DNA from: JAXMAR01 sp046350295
GTDB lineage: Bacteria; Planctomycetota; Planctomycetia; Gemmatales; Gemmataceae
Length of the DNA: 64,000 nt
Assembly: GCA_046350295.1 (NCBI GenBank)
Contig: JAXMAR010000007.1
Coordinates: 1 to 64,000 of the forward strand
Direction of reading: 5' to 3'
Below, in pieces: positions 35,001 through 43,826 of this stretch. The position numbers and the translations under genes are program-made. The notes under the pieces are model-generated. The model saw only the letters and a program-made list of their open reading frames with translations, had not been told where the DNA came from and made no database searches. Numbering within the stretch: position 1 is the first letter of the stretch; the number at the start of each line of letters is the position of its first letter.

Positions 35001-35149
35001 TTTTCCTCGACCGATCCGTTCTCGCAACGCCTACGGCCAAGCCGTGGTTGAGGTGGCGATTCCTGCGTCTCGAGCCGGGGCTCACGCTGGTTTTCCTCTT
35101 ACGGACTCGGAGAAAAGACGCGGAGGCGGCGGTTGAGTTGCAAGCGCTA

Positions 35150-36270
35150 CCACAGCGCACCTGCTCGAAAACCGGCTTCCTGGGTCGACGGTACAGACGC
35201 CAACACGGATGGTGGCACGAACCCGAACCTCTTTGTGACGTCCTATGCCGCGTTCCCCCGCTCCTGGCCCTTTTAGAATGCGGTGTGGCGACCGGGGATC
35301 CTGCTATACAGGCCGCGGCGCAATTCGTGCGACTGCGAGGGTCGGCCTCTCACGCACCTACGATATTTCGGTGGCGATCCTGTTCCTGAACCGCCTTAGA
35401 GATGCCGCAGACCGGGCTCTGATACGTTCATTGTCGCTTCGACTTGTTGCCGGACAAAGCCGATTGGGTGGATGCGGATATAGGTGTCCCATCCTGACTG
35501 GGCCGCAAGAAAAGAGCCTCCTCGATGCCCTTACTGAGCGGAAAGTGGAGGACGTGCTCAAGACTTGGCCTGAAGGAAAGGGTACGAAAAAGCCCAAGGA
35601 CGGGTGCGACCACTGAACACCCAGTTCGCCATTCTTGGTTTGTGGGCTGCCCGAGGGCACGACCTGCCGCTCGACACAGTATTCGCACTAACGGAACGGC
35701 GGTTTCCGTATCGACCAGCGAGCGGGAGGCTGGGGGGGGGGGGGGGTATCTCTACGGGGTTGGGAGCAAGCGCGGATCGATGACGTGCGTGGGTCTCTTG
35801 GCTGCTGGCGGCTGGCCGAGCCACGGCGCCCACGGACCCTACCGGGGATATACGGTCAGGAGAGGCGAAGCCAGGAGACGTGCGGATGGCCGCAGGTTCA
35901 GGGAGCTTGTCCGGCTATTTCTACGATCCTCGCGATAGCCGGAGCGTTTGGAAATCCTACGTCGGAGGAGCCGGAGTGAATCTTTACTTCCTTTGGTCCG
36001 TTGAACGGGTCGGCAAGTTCTGTGCGACCTCCGGACCATTGGAGGTGGATTGGTATCGCTGGGGCGTGGAGCTAATCCTACCCGGCGCAGAACGCTGACG
36101 GGAATGGGCCAACGGCGGCGGCATTTCACCCGTTATCGACACCCGTTCGCTCTGCTTTTCCTAAAACGTTCGACCTTCTTGCCTGACCTACGCGAGACGT
36201 TGAAAAACGAGTAACGATCACCGATCCAGGCCCGGACCCGAAAACTACTGTGTCAAAGACAAAAACCCGC
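35150..36270 (+). pseudogene. Prenyltransferase/squalene-oxidase-repeat protein, many frameshifts
   Basis: Pieces in several frames line up with the terpenoid-cyclase-like repeat proteins common in planctomycetes: LLALLECGVATGDPAIQAAA (about 35261), TYDISVAILFLNRL and LRLVAGQSR, QEKSLLDALTERKVEDVLK, QFAILGLWAAREHDLPLDTV, GYLYGVGSKRGSMTCVGLL (about 35749), VNLYFLWSVERVGKF (about 35977) and DWYRWGVELIL. The fold is an alpha/alpha barrel; the exported members have no established reaction. At least six indels break the frame, including one at a run of 15 G. Start and end are approximate. Confidence 0.62.
35732..35746 (+). repeat. Run of 15 G residues
   Basis: The longest homopolymer in the window lies inside the prenyltransferase-repeat gene, just where that protein normally has a GGWGY motif. 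The normal codons there are G-rich, so the run may be a polymerase-slippage or base-calling artefact, or a phase-variable tract. Confidence 0.7.
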
Positions 36271-36279
36271 CGAAGAGTA

Positions 36280-36780
36280 AGGAAAAGAGCCGCCGCCATT
36301 AGTTCCTCCAAGGAAATCGAAGGTCCCTTGCCCGCCGACCTTAAGCAAGCGTCGCGCCGGGCAACTGATCAAGCTGCCGTTGCCGTGCGCGGCCCCGGTC
36401 CTCTGCATCAATGGCAACGCAAGGCGACGAAGAAGCGCGCGTCGAGGCGGACTCGAAACCGGCGAGGTTCACGAGTTAACGGTAACGCTTAGCGTGCGAA
36501 GGACAGGAGAGTTCCAGCGGACAATCTACCTGCTGACCGACATTCCAGGTCAGCGCAGCGTCGGGTGCAGATCCGGGCGAAGCCGAGCCAGAGGCCCTGC
36601 GCACCCATTCGAGTCAGGCAGTAATGCGTTGCAAGATCGGCTGCAATCCATCTTGAGGTCGGGCGTACCGGGGTGCACGCGTCTTTCTTTCACGTGCAGC
36701 AGAAATGGATTGCAGAGCGGCGGTCTGGGTGTGAATGCAATCCATTCCACTCACGAACCCGGTCACCGTGCGTGGCGGCG
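36280..36780 (+). pseudogene. Broken coding fragment of unknown type
   Basis: The best reading is ETGEVHELTVTLSVRRTGEF followed by RTIYLLTDIPGQ (near 36450-36550), which looks like a beta-strand pair of the type seen in DUF1573-like Ig-fold domains. The parts before and after are Arg/Lys-rich and frame-shifted. The identification is weak. Confidence 0.25.
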
Positions 36781-36957
36781 TGCATAGCTCTTCTCCGTCT
36801 TGCCCCCTGTCCATCCTTCTCCGTGGCTTGCCCTGGTCGTGGCCAAGCCGCGCGCGCGAGTTGCCCGGCCGTCCCGTCTCCCCGAAATAACTCGCCTTAA
36901 CATACGAAGCGTGAAGCAATTCGATGAGCGTGCCGTCGCAGTTGAGCTGATACGAGA

Positions 36958-37762
36958 GTGGACACGCAGGAATCGGCTCCCACTCTCTTTCTCGAGGACG
37001 ACATGATAGGTGAGGAAACCCTGTCGGCCGCCGCCGAAGCGGATCAACTGCGGCAGCAGCTTCTGCGGGCGCAACGTCTCTCGAGCGTCGGCACGCTCGC
37101 CTCGGAGCGTCGCTCACGAGTTCAACAACATCCTGACGACCGTCATCAACTACGCGAAGTTGGGGCTCAAGCCCGGACGCGAGCGAGGCGTCGCGGATTC
37201 AAGCCTTCGAAAAGATCCTCAAGGGGCTACAGCGGCCACCATCATCAGCAGCATGCTCGGCTTCGCACGCAATCACTCGACGCAAGCGCGGTGGCGATCG
37301 ATCTGGTCAGTTCGGTGGAGGAAGTATTGATCCTGACCGACAAGGATCTCGAGCAAACACCAGGTGCAGGTGGAGAAAAAGATCTTTCGGCCGGCCCAAG
37401 GCGCCAGGAAAGTGGGCAGATCGAGCAGATTCTCCTGAACCTGGTTATCAACGCCCGGCAAGCGATGCCGGCGGCGGCTGCTCGACGATCGAGGTGCGCG
37501 AGAACCCGCGGACGCAGATGGCGGAGATCAGCATCACGGACTCGGGCGTCGGCATTCCGCCCAGCAGCTTCGCCTCATCTTCGAGCCGTTCTACACGACC
37601 AAGGAGCCGGACGAGCAGGGCCACGGCGGTATGGCTGGGCCTGTCCGTGCCGGCAGATCATCGAGCAGCACCACGGGGGCGCATTCGTGTCGAGAGCGTC
37701 GTTGGCAAAGGCTCGAAGTTCACCGTGAAGCTGCCGCTCAACAACGACGGGCCGACGTTTAG
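36958..37762 (+). pseudogene. Two-component sensor histidine kinase, many frameshifts
   Basis: All kinase boxes can be read in order but in different frames. The dimerisation/phosphoacceptor box is QRLSSVGTLAS then AHEFNNILTTVINYAKLGLK (H-box His in HEFNN). The N-box is QIEQILLNLVINARQAMP, the G1 box DSGVGIPP, the F-box IFEPFYTTK, and the last part is QIIEQHHGG then IRVESVVGKGSKFTVKLPL. The kinase is of the NtrB-like soluble type, about 260 residues. It needs at least six indels to rebuild. A partner regulator is not seen next to it. The end is approximate. Confidence 0.72.
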
Positions 37763-37773
37763 AGGTTGTCGGT

Positions 37774-37811
37774 GGCGGCCTCGCCTGCCAGTTCCGGCAG
37801 GCGAGGCCGCC
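37774..37811. repeat. 16-bp palindrome (REP-like)
   Basis: GGCGGCCTCGCCTGCC (37774-37789) and GGCAGGCGAGGCCGCC (37796-37811) are exact complements with a 6-base loop. It lies directly behind the broken histidine kinase gene. Confidence 0.7.
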
Positions 37812-38179
37812 TGCCCCCAGTCTGTCAATCGATGCCCGCCGCACGTCGCCGCCACGCACTCCGCTACCCGCCTCGAACCGGCACAGATGGGGCCGGATCC
37901 TCGTAGACCGAGCAGGCCACGCGCCGGCCAACACTTCCCCCCAGGCCCGGCAAACGCGCAATCCCTGGGCGTTCACGCGCGTGGCCAGGAGAAGAAGCGC
38001 TCCTCCGGCCGCGTCCATCCCCGAGGACCGCGCGACAGGCCGCAGCCGGTCTCTCCTCCTCAGGTTCCAGATGAATGTACCTTTCTGCCGCTGAAGGGAG
38101 AAATGCAGCAGGCGCCGCACTGGAGACAGTCGTAGTCACGTGTCAGCGTGTCGCTCGAGAATGGCCAAAAAGCTTGCCC
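37812..38179. other. Gap without a recognisable gene
   Basis: The 368 bp between the palindrome and the end of mfnB have no supported coding frame. This is also where the indel-rich stretch ends: everything to the right reads in long intact frames. Confidence 0.3.
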
Positions 38180-38914
38180 TCAATCAAAGACCGCTGCCGC
38201 TCCGGCTGGCGCGGCATCCGGAACCCCGCCGCGGATGCGCGCGACGAGCATCCGCACTCGCGCCGCCGTCACGCAGCCGTCGCGGCCGCCGTCGCACGCC
38301 GCGCCGCGGACGGCGAACCAATCGGGCCGCGCGGGGCGGAGCCGTTCGATCTCGGGCAGTCCCAGCGATCCGGCCAGGGCGATGCGGACACCGGCGGCAC
38401 GGCAACGCCGGCACAAGGAATAGACGTCTTCCTCGCTCAGCCAGTCCAGCAGCGTCGGCCGCCGCGCCGCGCCCTTCGCCTCTTTGCAGTGGGTGTCGAT
38501 GAGGAGGATGGCGCCGGGCGCGCGAACCGCGTGCGCGACCACCTCGTCGAGCGGCGGGGCCTGGGCGCACTGCCAGTCGGCGTAGGCGACGTGGACGCAA
38601 CGGGGTCGCCGTAGCGCGATGCGGCTGTCGAGAAAGAGGCGCCAGGCGTCGATGCGCCTTGCCGCGTTCGCGCAGCCCCATTTGACGAAGGCCAGGTCCG
38701 CATCCGGCGGGAGATGCCCTTCGTGCCACTCTCCCAGCGCGGCGCTCACGGGCGTTCGGCCGGCCACGTCGCGAAGGATAGCCTGAATGGTGGCGTCGTC
38801 GGCCTTGCCGAGCGCGCCGTTGGCCGGTTCCTTGATGTCGATGAGGTGCGCGCCCCCGGCGAGAGCGGCCTGGGCTTCGGCGACGGCGCGGACGCTGACG
38901 AGAAGCTGGGTCAT
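38180..38914 (-). CDS. mfnB: (5-formylfuran-3-yl)methyl phosphate synthase-like protein
   Basis: A 244-residue protein of the DUF556/MfnB family. MfnB makes 4-(hydroxymethyl)-2-furancarboxaldehyde phosphate from two glyceraldehyde-3-phosphate, the first step to the furan of methanofuran. The start MTQLLVSVRAVAEAQAALAG and the block HLIDIKEPANGALGKAD near residue 24 are typical (the family Schiff-base lysine is in DIKEP), as are FVKWGC, LLIDTHCKEAKG near 138 and IALAGSLGLPEIERL. Planctomycetes use tetrahydromethanopterin/methanofuran enzymes for C1 oxidation, which fits. Other genes of that pathway are not in the window. Confidence 0.88.
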   Translation of the reverse strand: MTQLLVSVRAVAEAQAALAGGAHLIDIKEPANGALGKADDATIQAILRDVAGRTPVSAALGEWHEGHLPPDADLAFVKWGCANAARRIDAWRLFLDSRIALRRPRCVHVAYADWQCAQAPPLDEVVAHAVRAPGAILLIDTHCKEAKGAARRPTLLDWLSEEDVYSLCRRCRAAGVRIALAGSLGLPEIERLRPARPDWFAVRGAACDGGRDGCVTAARVRMLVARIRGGVPDAAPAGAAAVFD

Positions 38915-38968
38915 GGAACGGCCTTGGAGCGTCCGCCCCGGCCGGCGCCCGAGGAGAGACGGAGCGGC

Positions 38969-40642
38969 TCACGCCGCCATCTTGATCGCTTCCTGCTTGA
39001 TTGCTTCCTGCCGGCGCTCGTCGAGCGTTTCCTTGAGCAAGCGGCGATATTCGAGCTGGATCGCCTGGTGCTTGCCCGGCTGCACGCGTGTGATGGCGCG
39101 CAGGGTCATGTCGTTCAGGGTCAGGGATACGAGCCCCTGCACCAGCGTTTCGCCGATCACTTCCGGCCTCTTCTGCCGCAGGCGCCGGCCCGCCTCGGCC
39201 ATGTCGGCCGTGAGCGCCTCGAGCGACTGGCTGGTCGGCACGGTGATGTCGACGACGGCGTTGACGTAGCCCTTGGACAGGTTGATCACGGTCTTCACCT
39301 GCCCGTTGGGAATGATATAGAGCTTGCCGCGCTCGTCCCGGATTTGCGTGTGACGGATGCTGACGGCCTCGACACGCCCCTCGGCGTCACCGATTTGCAC
39401 CATGTCGCCGACGAGATACTGGTTCTCGAAGAGGATGAAGAAGCCGGAGACGAGGTCGGTCACCAGGCTCTGGGCGCCGAGGCCCGCGGCCAGGCCGACG
39501 ATGCCGGCGCCGGCCAGGATCGGCGTCGTGTCGATGCCGAGGACGCCGAGCATGATGACCGCGGATCCGAAGTAGAGCGTGTATTCGCCGATGGAGCGGA
39601 GCAGCGGCAGGAGCGTCTCGGTCTTCTGGTTGACGGGGCGATCGGGGGCGTGGATGCCGAAGCCCTCGTTCAAGAGGACGGTCAGAAGCTCGATGAGGAC
39701 GCGCGTGACGAAGAAGATGCCGATGCACTGGACGAGGCGCGGACCGAAGTCGGCGACGAAGGCGATGAAGTGCAGCTCGCGCGTCACCAGCGTGGCGGCG
39801 GAGATGTAGACGGCGGCCTCGAAACAACGCTCGCCGAAGGGAAAGAGCCGCGTGACCCTCTCCCAGTAGATCTTGAACTTGCCGCTGCCCAGGTGACGAT
39901 TGCCCAGGGCGGCGAGGCTGTGGGATAACGTGCGGCAGGCGAGGGTGAGCAGCCGCGCGACCATCAGGATGGCCAGGAGACGGATGGCGAAGAGGACGAG
40001 GTCGTCGACGACGTGCCGCAGGTGAACGATGCGGCCCGCGAGGCATAGCCCCACGAGGAAGAGGGTAACGAGGGCGAAGCGCTCCAGTAGCTGGAACCAG
40101 CGGCGCACCGTGGCTTCGTGGTCCCTGGTCCGCTCCGCCGCGGGTTTCGCGGCCTCCGGCGCATGGGCCTTTTCGGTCAGGGCGGGCAGCCGCTCCAGCG
40201 TGTATCGCTCCAGTCGGCCGCGGACATTCTTGATGATGCGCCAGGCGACGAAGAGACCTAGGCCCAGGAGGACCAATTCGCCCAGGGCGAGGCCGATGCG
40301 GACCAGCTGGGCGGGCGTCAGATGCGCGTACCAGTCGGAGAGATCGACGCGGACATCGCGGCCGAACCAGTGATAGACGACGGCGCCGAGGAGGAGGCCG
40401 CCCATGGCGCCGAGCGTGCCCCAGAAGAGCAGAGCGCGGACGCGGCGGACCGCCTCCTGGCTGAGGCCTTCGAGCCAGGTAAGTCCGGAGAGGCGGGCCA
40501 GGCGATCGCTGCCTGTGATGAGCAGGCGGCGCAGGATGAACGAGACAAGAAGGACGACGACGAAGCCGATGTGCAGGGCGACGAGGTTGGCGAGCAGGCG
40601 GTCGTCGGCGAAGAAATCCTGGACGAGCTGGTAGAAATCCAT
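38969..40642 (-). CDS. MscS-family mechanosensitive channel
   Basis: A 557-residue small-conductance mechanosensitive channel-like protein. Six or more hydrophobic helices cover residues 15-370. The pore-helix/MscS core follows: GAGIVGLAAGLGAQSLVTDL near 394, then FFILFENQYLVGDMVQIGD, VEAVSIRHTQIRDERGKLY and IPNGQVKTVINLSKGYVNAV. MscS channels open on membrane stretch to relieve osmotic pressure. The long N-terminal membrane part places it with the larger YbdG/MscM-like types. GGAGGG supports ATG 40642; the ATG at 40654 is also possible. It lies 54 bp upstream of mfnB on the same strand, perhaps as an operon. Confidence 0.9.
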   Translation of the reverse strand: MDFYQLVQDFFADDRLLANLVALHIGFVVVLLVSFILRRLLITGSDRLARLSGLTWLEGLSQEAVRRVRALLFWGTLGAMGGLLLGAVVYHWFGRDVRVDLSDWYAHLTPAQLVRIGLALGELVLLGLGLFVAWRIIKNVRGRLERYTLERLPALTEKAHAPEAAKPAAERTRDHEATVRRWFQLLERFALVTLFLVGLCLAGRIVHLRHVVDDLVLFAIRLLAILMVARLLTLACRTLSHSLAALGNRHLGSGKFKIYWERVTRLFPFGERCFEAAVYISAATLVTRELHFIAFVADFGPRLVQCIGIFFVTRVLIELLTVLLNEGFGIHAPDRPVNQKTETLLPLLRSIGEYTLYFGSAVIMLGVLGIDTTPILAGAGIVGLAAGLGAQSLVTDLVSGFFILFENQYLVGDMVQIGDAEGRVEAVSIRHTQIRDERGKLYIIPNGQVKTVINLSKGYVNAVVDITVPTSQSLEALTADMAEAGRRLRQKRPEVIGETLVQGLVSLTLNDMTLRAITRVQPGKHQAIQLEYRRLLKETLDERRQEAIKQEAIKMAA

Positions 40643-40716
40643 GCGGCCCTCCATGGCGTCTGGAAGGCCCTAGCGTATTGCATGCGCCGGATAGGGTCAA
40701 GCACGCCGTCCCTGAA

Positions 40717-41922
40717 TCACCAGGCGGCTTCGTAGAGGGAGAGGAGATCGGCCTCGCTGACCGGCCGCGGATTGAAGCGCGCGGTCCACTGCTGGTTGGC
40801 TTCTTCCGCCAGGACGGGAAGAATGCCGCGGCTGACGTTGCACTCGGAGAGACGACTCGGCAAACCGGCCAGGCGCATGAGGTGGGCGATGCGCAGCGCC
40901 AGGGTTTCCGCGGGCGTATCGACGGCGCCATTGCGTAGCCCGGCTTCCTCGGTCAAGTCGGCGTAGAGGTCGCTCACCTCCTCGGCGTTGAAGCGGAGGA
41001 TGTGGGGCAGCATGACGCTGATGGCGAGCCCATGCGTGACGCCGTAGTGGGCGGTGAGCGGGTTGGCGCAGGCGTGGCAGACGCCGAGCATGGAGTTTTC
41101 GATGGCCGTGCCCGCCAGGAAAGCGCCCATTTGCATGGCGCCGCGCGCCTCGAGGTCGTCGGGCGTCGTCAAAACCTTTTCGAGGTTCACTTCGAGCAGT
41201 TTCCAGGCCTCCCGGGCGAACATCTGCGAGACGGGATTGCGCTTCGTTGTCACGTACGATTCGAGGGCGTGCGAGAGGGCGTCGAGACCGGTGAGGGCGG
41301 TCACCTTGGCCGGCTGCGACACCGTCACTTCCGGGTCGAGGATGGCGACGCGGAACGCGGCTTTGCGGTCGCCGCAGGCCATTTTCATGTGGGTGCGCTC
41401 GTCGGCGATCAGGGCGTAGGACTGCGCCTCGCTGCCGGTGCCCGCGGTGGTCGGGATGCCGATGGAAGGGAGCATCGGCCGCTGCGCCTTGCCGAAGCCC
41501 TTGTAGTCGGCCATCTCGCCGCCGTTGGTGAGGAGGAAGTTGATGCCCTTGGCGCAATCCATGGCGCTGCCGCCGCCGACGCTGACGATGAGGTCGATGC
41601 CGAGAGGGCGGGCGAAGTCGACGCCGTTCTCCACGTGGCGGCTGGAGGGATTCTCTTCGACCCGATCAAAGACGAAGACCTCCAGGCCGGCGCCGCGAAG
41701 CGAATCGACAGCGGTCTGGGGATGGCCGGCCTGCTCGAGGCCCGGGTCGGTGACAAGCAGCACGCGCGTGTCCCCGAGCTCGCGCGCCAGCTCGCCGAGA
41801 CGGCGGATGGAGCCGGGGCCGAAGACCACGCGCGTGGGGGTGTGGAAATCGAACGGCTGGAGGGGCCAGGCGGGAGCGGGGAAGAGCCGCAGAACCTGGC
41901 CGACGTTGGCGCTGGCGTGCAT
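40717..41922 (-). CDS. Iron-containing alcohol dehydrogenase
   Basis: A 401-residue group III alcohol dehydrogenase. Visible are the NAD-binding block VSVGGGSAMDCAKGINFLL near residue 103, IPTTAGTGSEAQSY near 152, and the metal-binding part with TGLDALSHALESYV near 209 and GVTHGLAISVMLPHIL near 285. These enzymes oxidise or reduce small alcohols, diols or aldehydes; the substrate is unknown. The frame stays open 62 codons upstream, but that stretch is encoded by an intergenic palindrome, so ATG 41922 is chosen; GGAG lies rather far upstream (13 bases). Confidence 0.92.
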   Translation of the reverse strand: MHASANVGQVLRLFPAPAWPLQPFDFHTPTRVVFGPGSIRRLGELARELGDTRVLLVTDPGLEQAGHPQTAVDSLRGAGLEVFVFDRVEENPSSRHVENGVDFARPLGIDLIVSVGGGSAMDCAKGINFLLTNGGEMADYKGFGKAQRPMLPSIGIPTTAGTGSEAQSYALIADERTHMKMACGDRKAAFRVAILDPEVTVSQPAKVTALTGLDALSHALESYVTTKRNPVSQMFAREAWKLLEVNLEKVLTTPDDLEARGAMQMGAFLAGTAIENSMLGVCHACANPLTAHYGVTHGLAISVMLPHILRFNAEEVSDLYADLTEEAGLRNGAVDTPAETLALRIAHLMRLAGLPSRLSECNVSRGILPVLAEEANQQWTARFNPRPVSEADLLSLYEAAW

Positions 41923-41956
41923 GGAAACCGGAATCGCTCCTGAATGTCCCTTAGAA

Positions 41957-42057
41957 GGGCTTCGCAACGCAAAAGGGGACTGTCCCTTTCGCCCGGCCGA
42001 AGAACGCGGTTTTTTCACGAATCGAGAGGGACAGTCCCCTTTTGCGTTGCGAAGCCC
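41957..42057. repeat. Perfect 31-bp inverted repeat, AAAAGGGG family
   Basis: The left arm 41957-41987 and right arm 42027-42057 are exact complements, with a 39-base loop. The inner core is AAAAGGGGACTGTCCCT and the outer part GGGCTTCGCAACGC. It has the look of a small non-autonomous palindromic element, and a shorter relative is at 25557-25603. It also makes the false N-terminal extension of the alcohol dehydrogenase frame. Confidence 0.8.
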
Positions 42058-42239
42058 CCTAAGACATGGACGTATGCGGCCGTCCGGGTCTTCATGCGTC
42101 TGGCGCACGATTTATCTATCTTACACAACGAGGTTGCGGGAGACATGAGAAAGGGCGAGCCAAAGTGTTCCCAGGGCGAGGCGCCGGTTGGCGCCGCCTC
42201 CGCGCCGAGTACTGCGAGGGCGCCTGGTCCGTGATCGGC

Positions 42240-42338
42240 ATGGCTCGGCCAGACCATGGCGCCGTCGTCTTCTTCCTGATTACTCTCGGGCTTGTCTTCC
42301 TCGTAGCTTGCGCCAATCCGAGGAGCGGCGAGGCTTGA
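42240..42338 (+). CDS. Possible 32-residue lipoprotein-like peptide
   Basis: The frame starts MARPDHGAVVFFLITLGLVF and has a lipobox-like end (LVAC) at residues 21-24, leaving an eight-residue tail ANPRSGEA. No strong ribosome-binding site is seen. It is similar in style to the peptides at 25697-25759 and 30549-30689. I rate it as possible only. Confidence 0.35.
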   Translation: MARPDHGAVVFFLITLGLVFLVACANPRSGEA

Positions 42339-42441
42339 TTCGGGACGGTGGTCTGAACACTCCACAGCTTTCCAATCCGTTCGGCGCGGATTAGAATCCA
42401 AGCAAATCAGGTCGAATCCGTGTCCTGCAGCGGAGATTCTG

Positions 42442-43482
42442 ATGCGTTTCTTGAGCGTGGGCGCCGGCCGCTTGGGGCTGAGTCTAATTCTTTGCAGCTG
42501 CGTGCCGCCAACAGTCGCACAAGAAAAGGTGCTGAAGGGCTCGTTGGGGGCCGACCTGGAGGCGCTCTGGGGCGACAAAGGGACGGTTTGGGAGTTCGAG
42601 AAGAAGGACTCCATGGCTCGGGTCGTGCGTCTCCATTTCAGGAAGCCGCGAGGCGGCGAGGTGATGCGCGGGGCGCTGACACGCGGCGTGGCGCCGCGGA
42701 GCTTCGAGTATTCCCTGGCTGAACGCGGGGGCAAGCGGTTCATCGAGCTGGGCATCTTCGCCTCCGGCAAGGATCCGGAGCGATCGCTGACGCTCTCCTA
42801 CAAACTGGATGGGGATAAGTTGCAGATCCTGGAGGGGAAGGACCTCGAACTGGATTTGAAGGGCACGTGGAAGCTAGTCTCCTCCTCAACGCTAGAGAAG
42901 GTACTGTTTGTGGAGCCCTTCAATGACGAGCTCGGCAAAGGCTGGTCCTGGGTGCGTGAGGACGCCAAAGCCTGGCGCCTCGACAAGGGCGCCCTCGTGC
43001 TGCGAACCTTGCCCGGACACCTCCGCGCCGAACGTAACAACTCGAAGAATGTCCTGCTCCGGCCACTGCCCAAGTCGGACAAGCCGCTCATGGTGGAGGC
43101 CTATGTCGAAAGCGAGCCCAAGGCCGAGTTCGAGCACGCCGGCCTGGTGTGGTACGTCGACGACGACAACTATGTGTCGCTGTTTCAAGAAGTGCTAGGC
43201 GGCAAGGTGGAGCTGCAAATGGTGACGGAGAAGGACGCCAAGCCAACATTCGCCATGGCCAAGCACGACGCGAAAGGCGTCTGGATGGGACTGGTGATCT
43301 CCCGGGGCAAGATCACCACAAAATACCGGCGCTCGGAAAAAGAGGCGTGGCGAACGGTCGGCCAGAGCACCATCCCGGCCGCGGGCGCCGCCCGAGTGGG
43401 TGTGATGGCGGGCGGGGCGCCGAAGGAGGCGGAGCGGTATGCTCGCTTTCGGGGGTTTCGGATTCTGGAGATCGGCGGCTAA
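42442..43482 (+). CDS. Exported protein with C-terminal DUF1349-like lectin fold
   Basis: A 346-residue exported protein with a signal containing Cys residues (RLGLSLILCSCVPPTVAQ, near residues 10-27), possibly a lipoprotein. The N-terminal 130 residues are typical of the planctomycete TIGR03067-like repeat type (SLTLSYKLDGDKLQILEG). The C-terminal 190 residues look like DUF1349/GH43-C2 concanavalin-like domains: EPFNDELGKGWSWVREDAKA, HAGLVWYVDDDNYVSLFQEV and VGVMAGGAPKEAERYARFRG. A sugar-binding role is plausible. TAGAAT (42392-42397) lies upstream as a -10-like box. Confidence 0.75.
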   Translation: MRFLSVGAGRLGLSLILCSCVPPTVAQEKVLKGSLGADLEALWGDKGTVWEFEKKDSMARVVRLHFRKPRGGEVMRGALTRGVAPRSFEYSLAERGGKRFIELGIFASGKDPERSLTLSYKLDGDKLQILEGKDLELDLKGTWKLVSSSTLEKVLFVEPFNDELGKGWSWVREDAKAWRLDKGALVLRTLPGHLRAERNNSKNVLLRPLPKSDKPLMVEAYVESEPKAEFEHAGLVWYVDDDNYVSLFQEVLGGKVELQMVTEKDAKPTFAMAKHDAKGVWMGLVISRGKITTKYRRSEKEAWRTVGQSTIPAAGAARVGVMAGGAPKEAERYARFRGFRILEIGG

Positions 43483-43483
43483 G

Positions 43484-43776
43484 AGAATGCGAGACGCAGA
43501 ACGTCGGTCATCCTGCTGTTCCTGTTCGGCGGGGCGTCGCAGAAGGAGACATTCGATCCCAAGCCCGAAGCGGCCGTCGAGCACCGCTGCCTCTTCGACA
43601 CGACCGAGTCGGACCGGCGCGGCGGCTCACCCCGGTCGCGGCCGATCGCGCCCCTGGACCTGATGGCGACGATCTTCCACGCCCTGGGCATCGACCAGCG
43701 CATCCAGTTCGTGCACCCGAGCGGCCGCCCGATCGCCATGAACGAGGATGGGGCAGTGATCCGGGAGCTGGCGTGA
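43484..43776 (+). pseudogene. DUF1501 gene relic with large internal deletion
   Basis: The frame has no start codon of its own. It reads SVILLFLFGGASQKETFDPK, the N-terminal motif of a DUF1501 protein, then within about 20 residues jumps to PIAPLDLMATIFHALGIDQR and RPIAMNEDGAVIRELA, the C-terminus of the same family. About 380 residues of the middle, and the Tat signal, are missing. It follows the lectin-fold gene by a few bases. Confidence 0.72.
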
Positions 43777-43826
43777 AGCGGCGACAGGGGCCAGCGCACT
43801 CAAGGTTTCGGTCAGGATGTCGGTAT

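Noticed and set aside
36600..36750. Possible RNA gene suggested by repeated GCAATCCAT segments
   Set aside because: No cloverleaf or other consistent structure can be drawn.
36614..37117. 167-residue leftward frame opposite the histidine kinase start
   Set aside because: The kinase boxes on the plus strand explain the sequence; this frame has no recognisable feature.
41923..42108. 62-codon N-terminal extension of the alcohol dehydrogenase
   Set aside because: It is encoded mostly by the 31-bp inverted repeat and has no family similarity.
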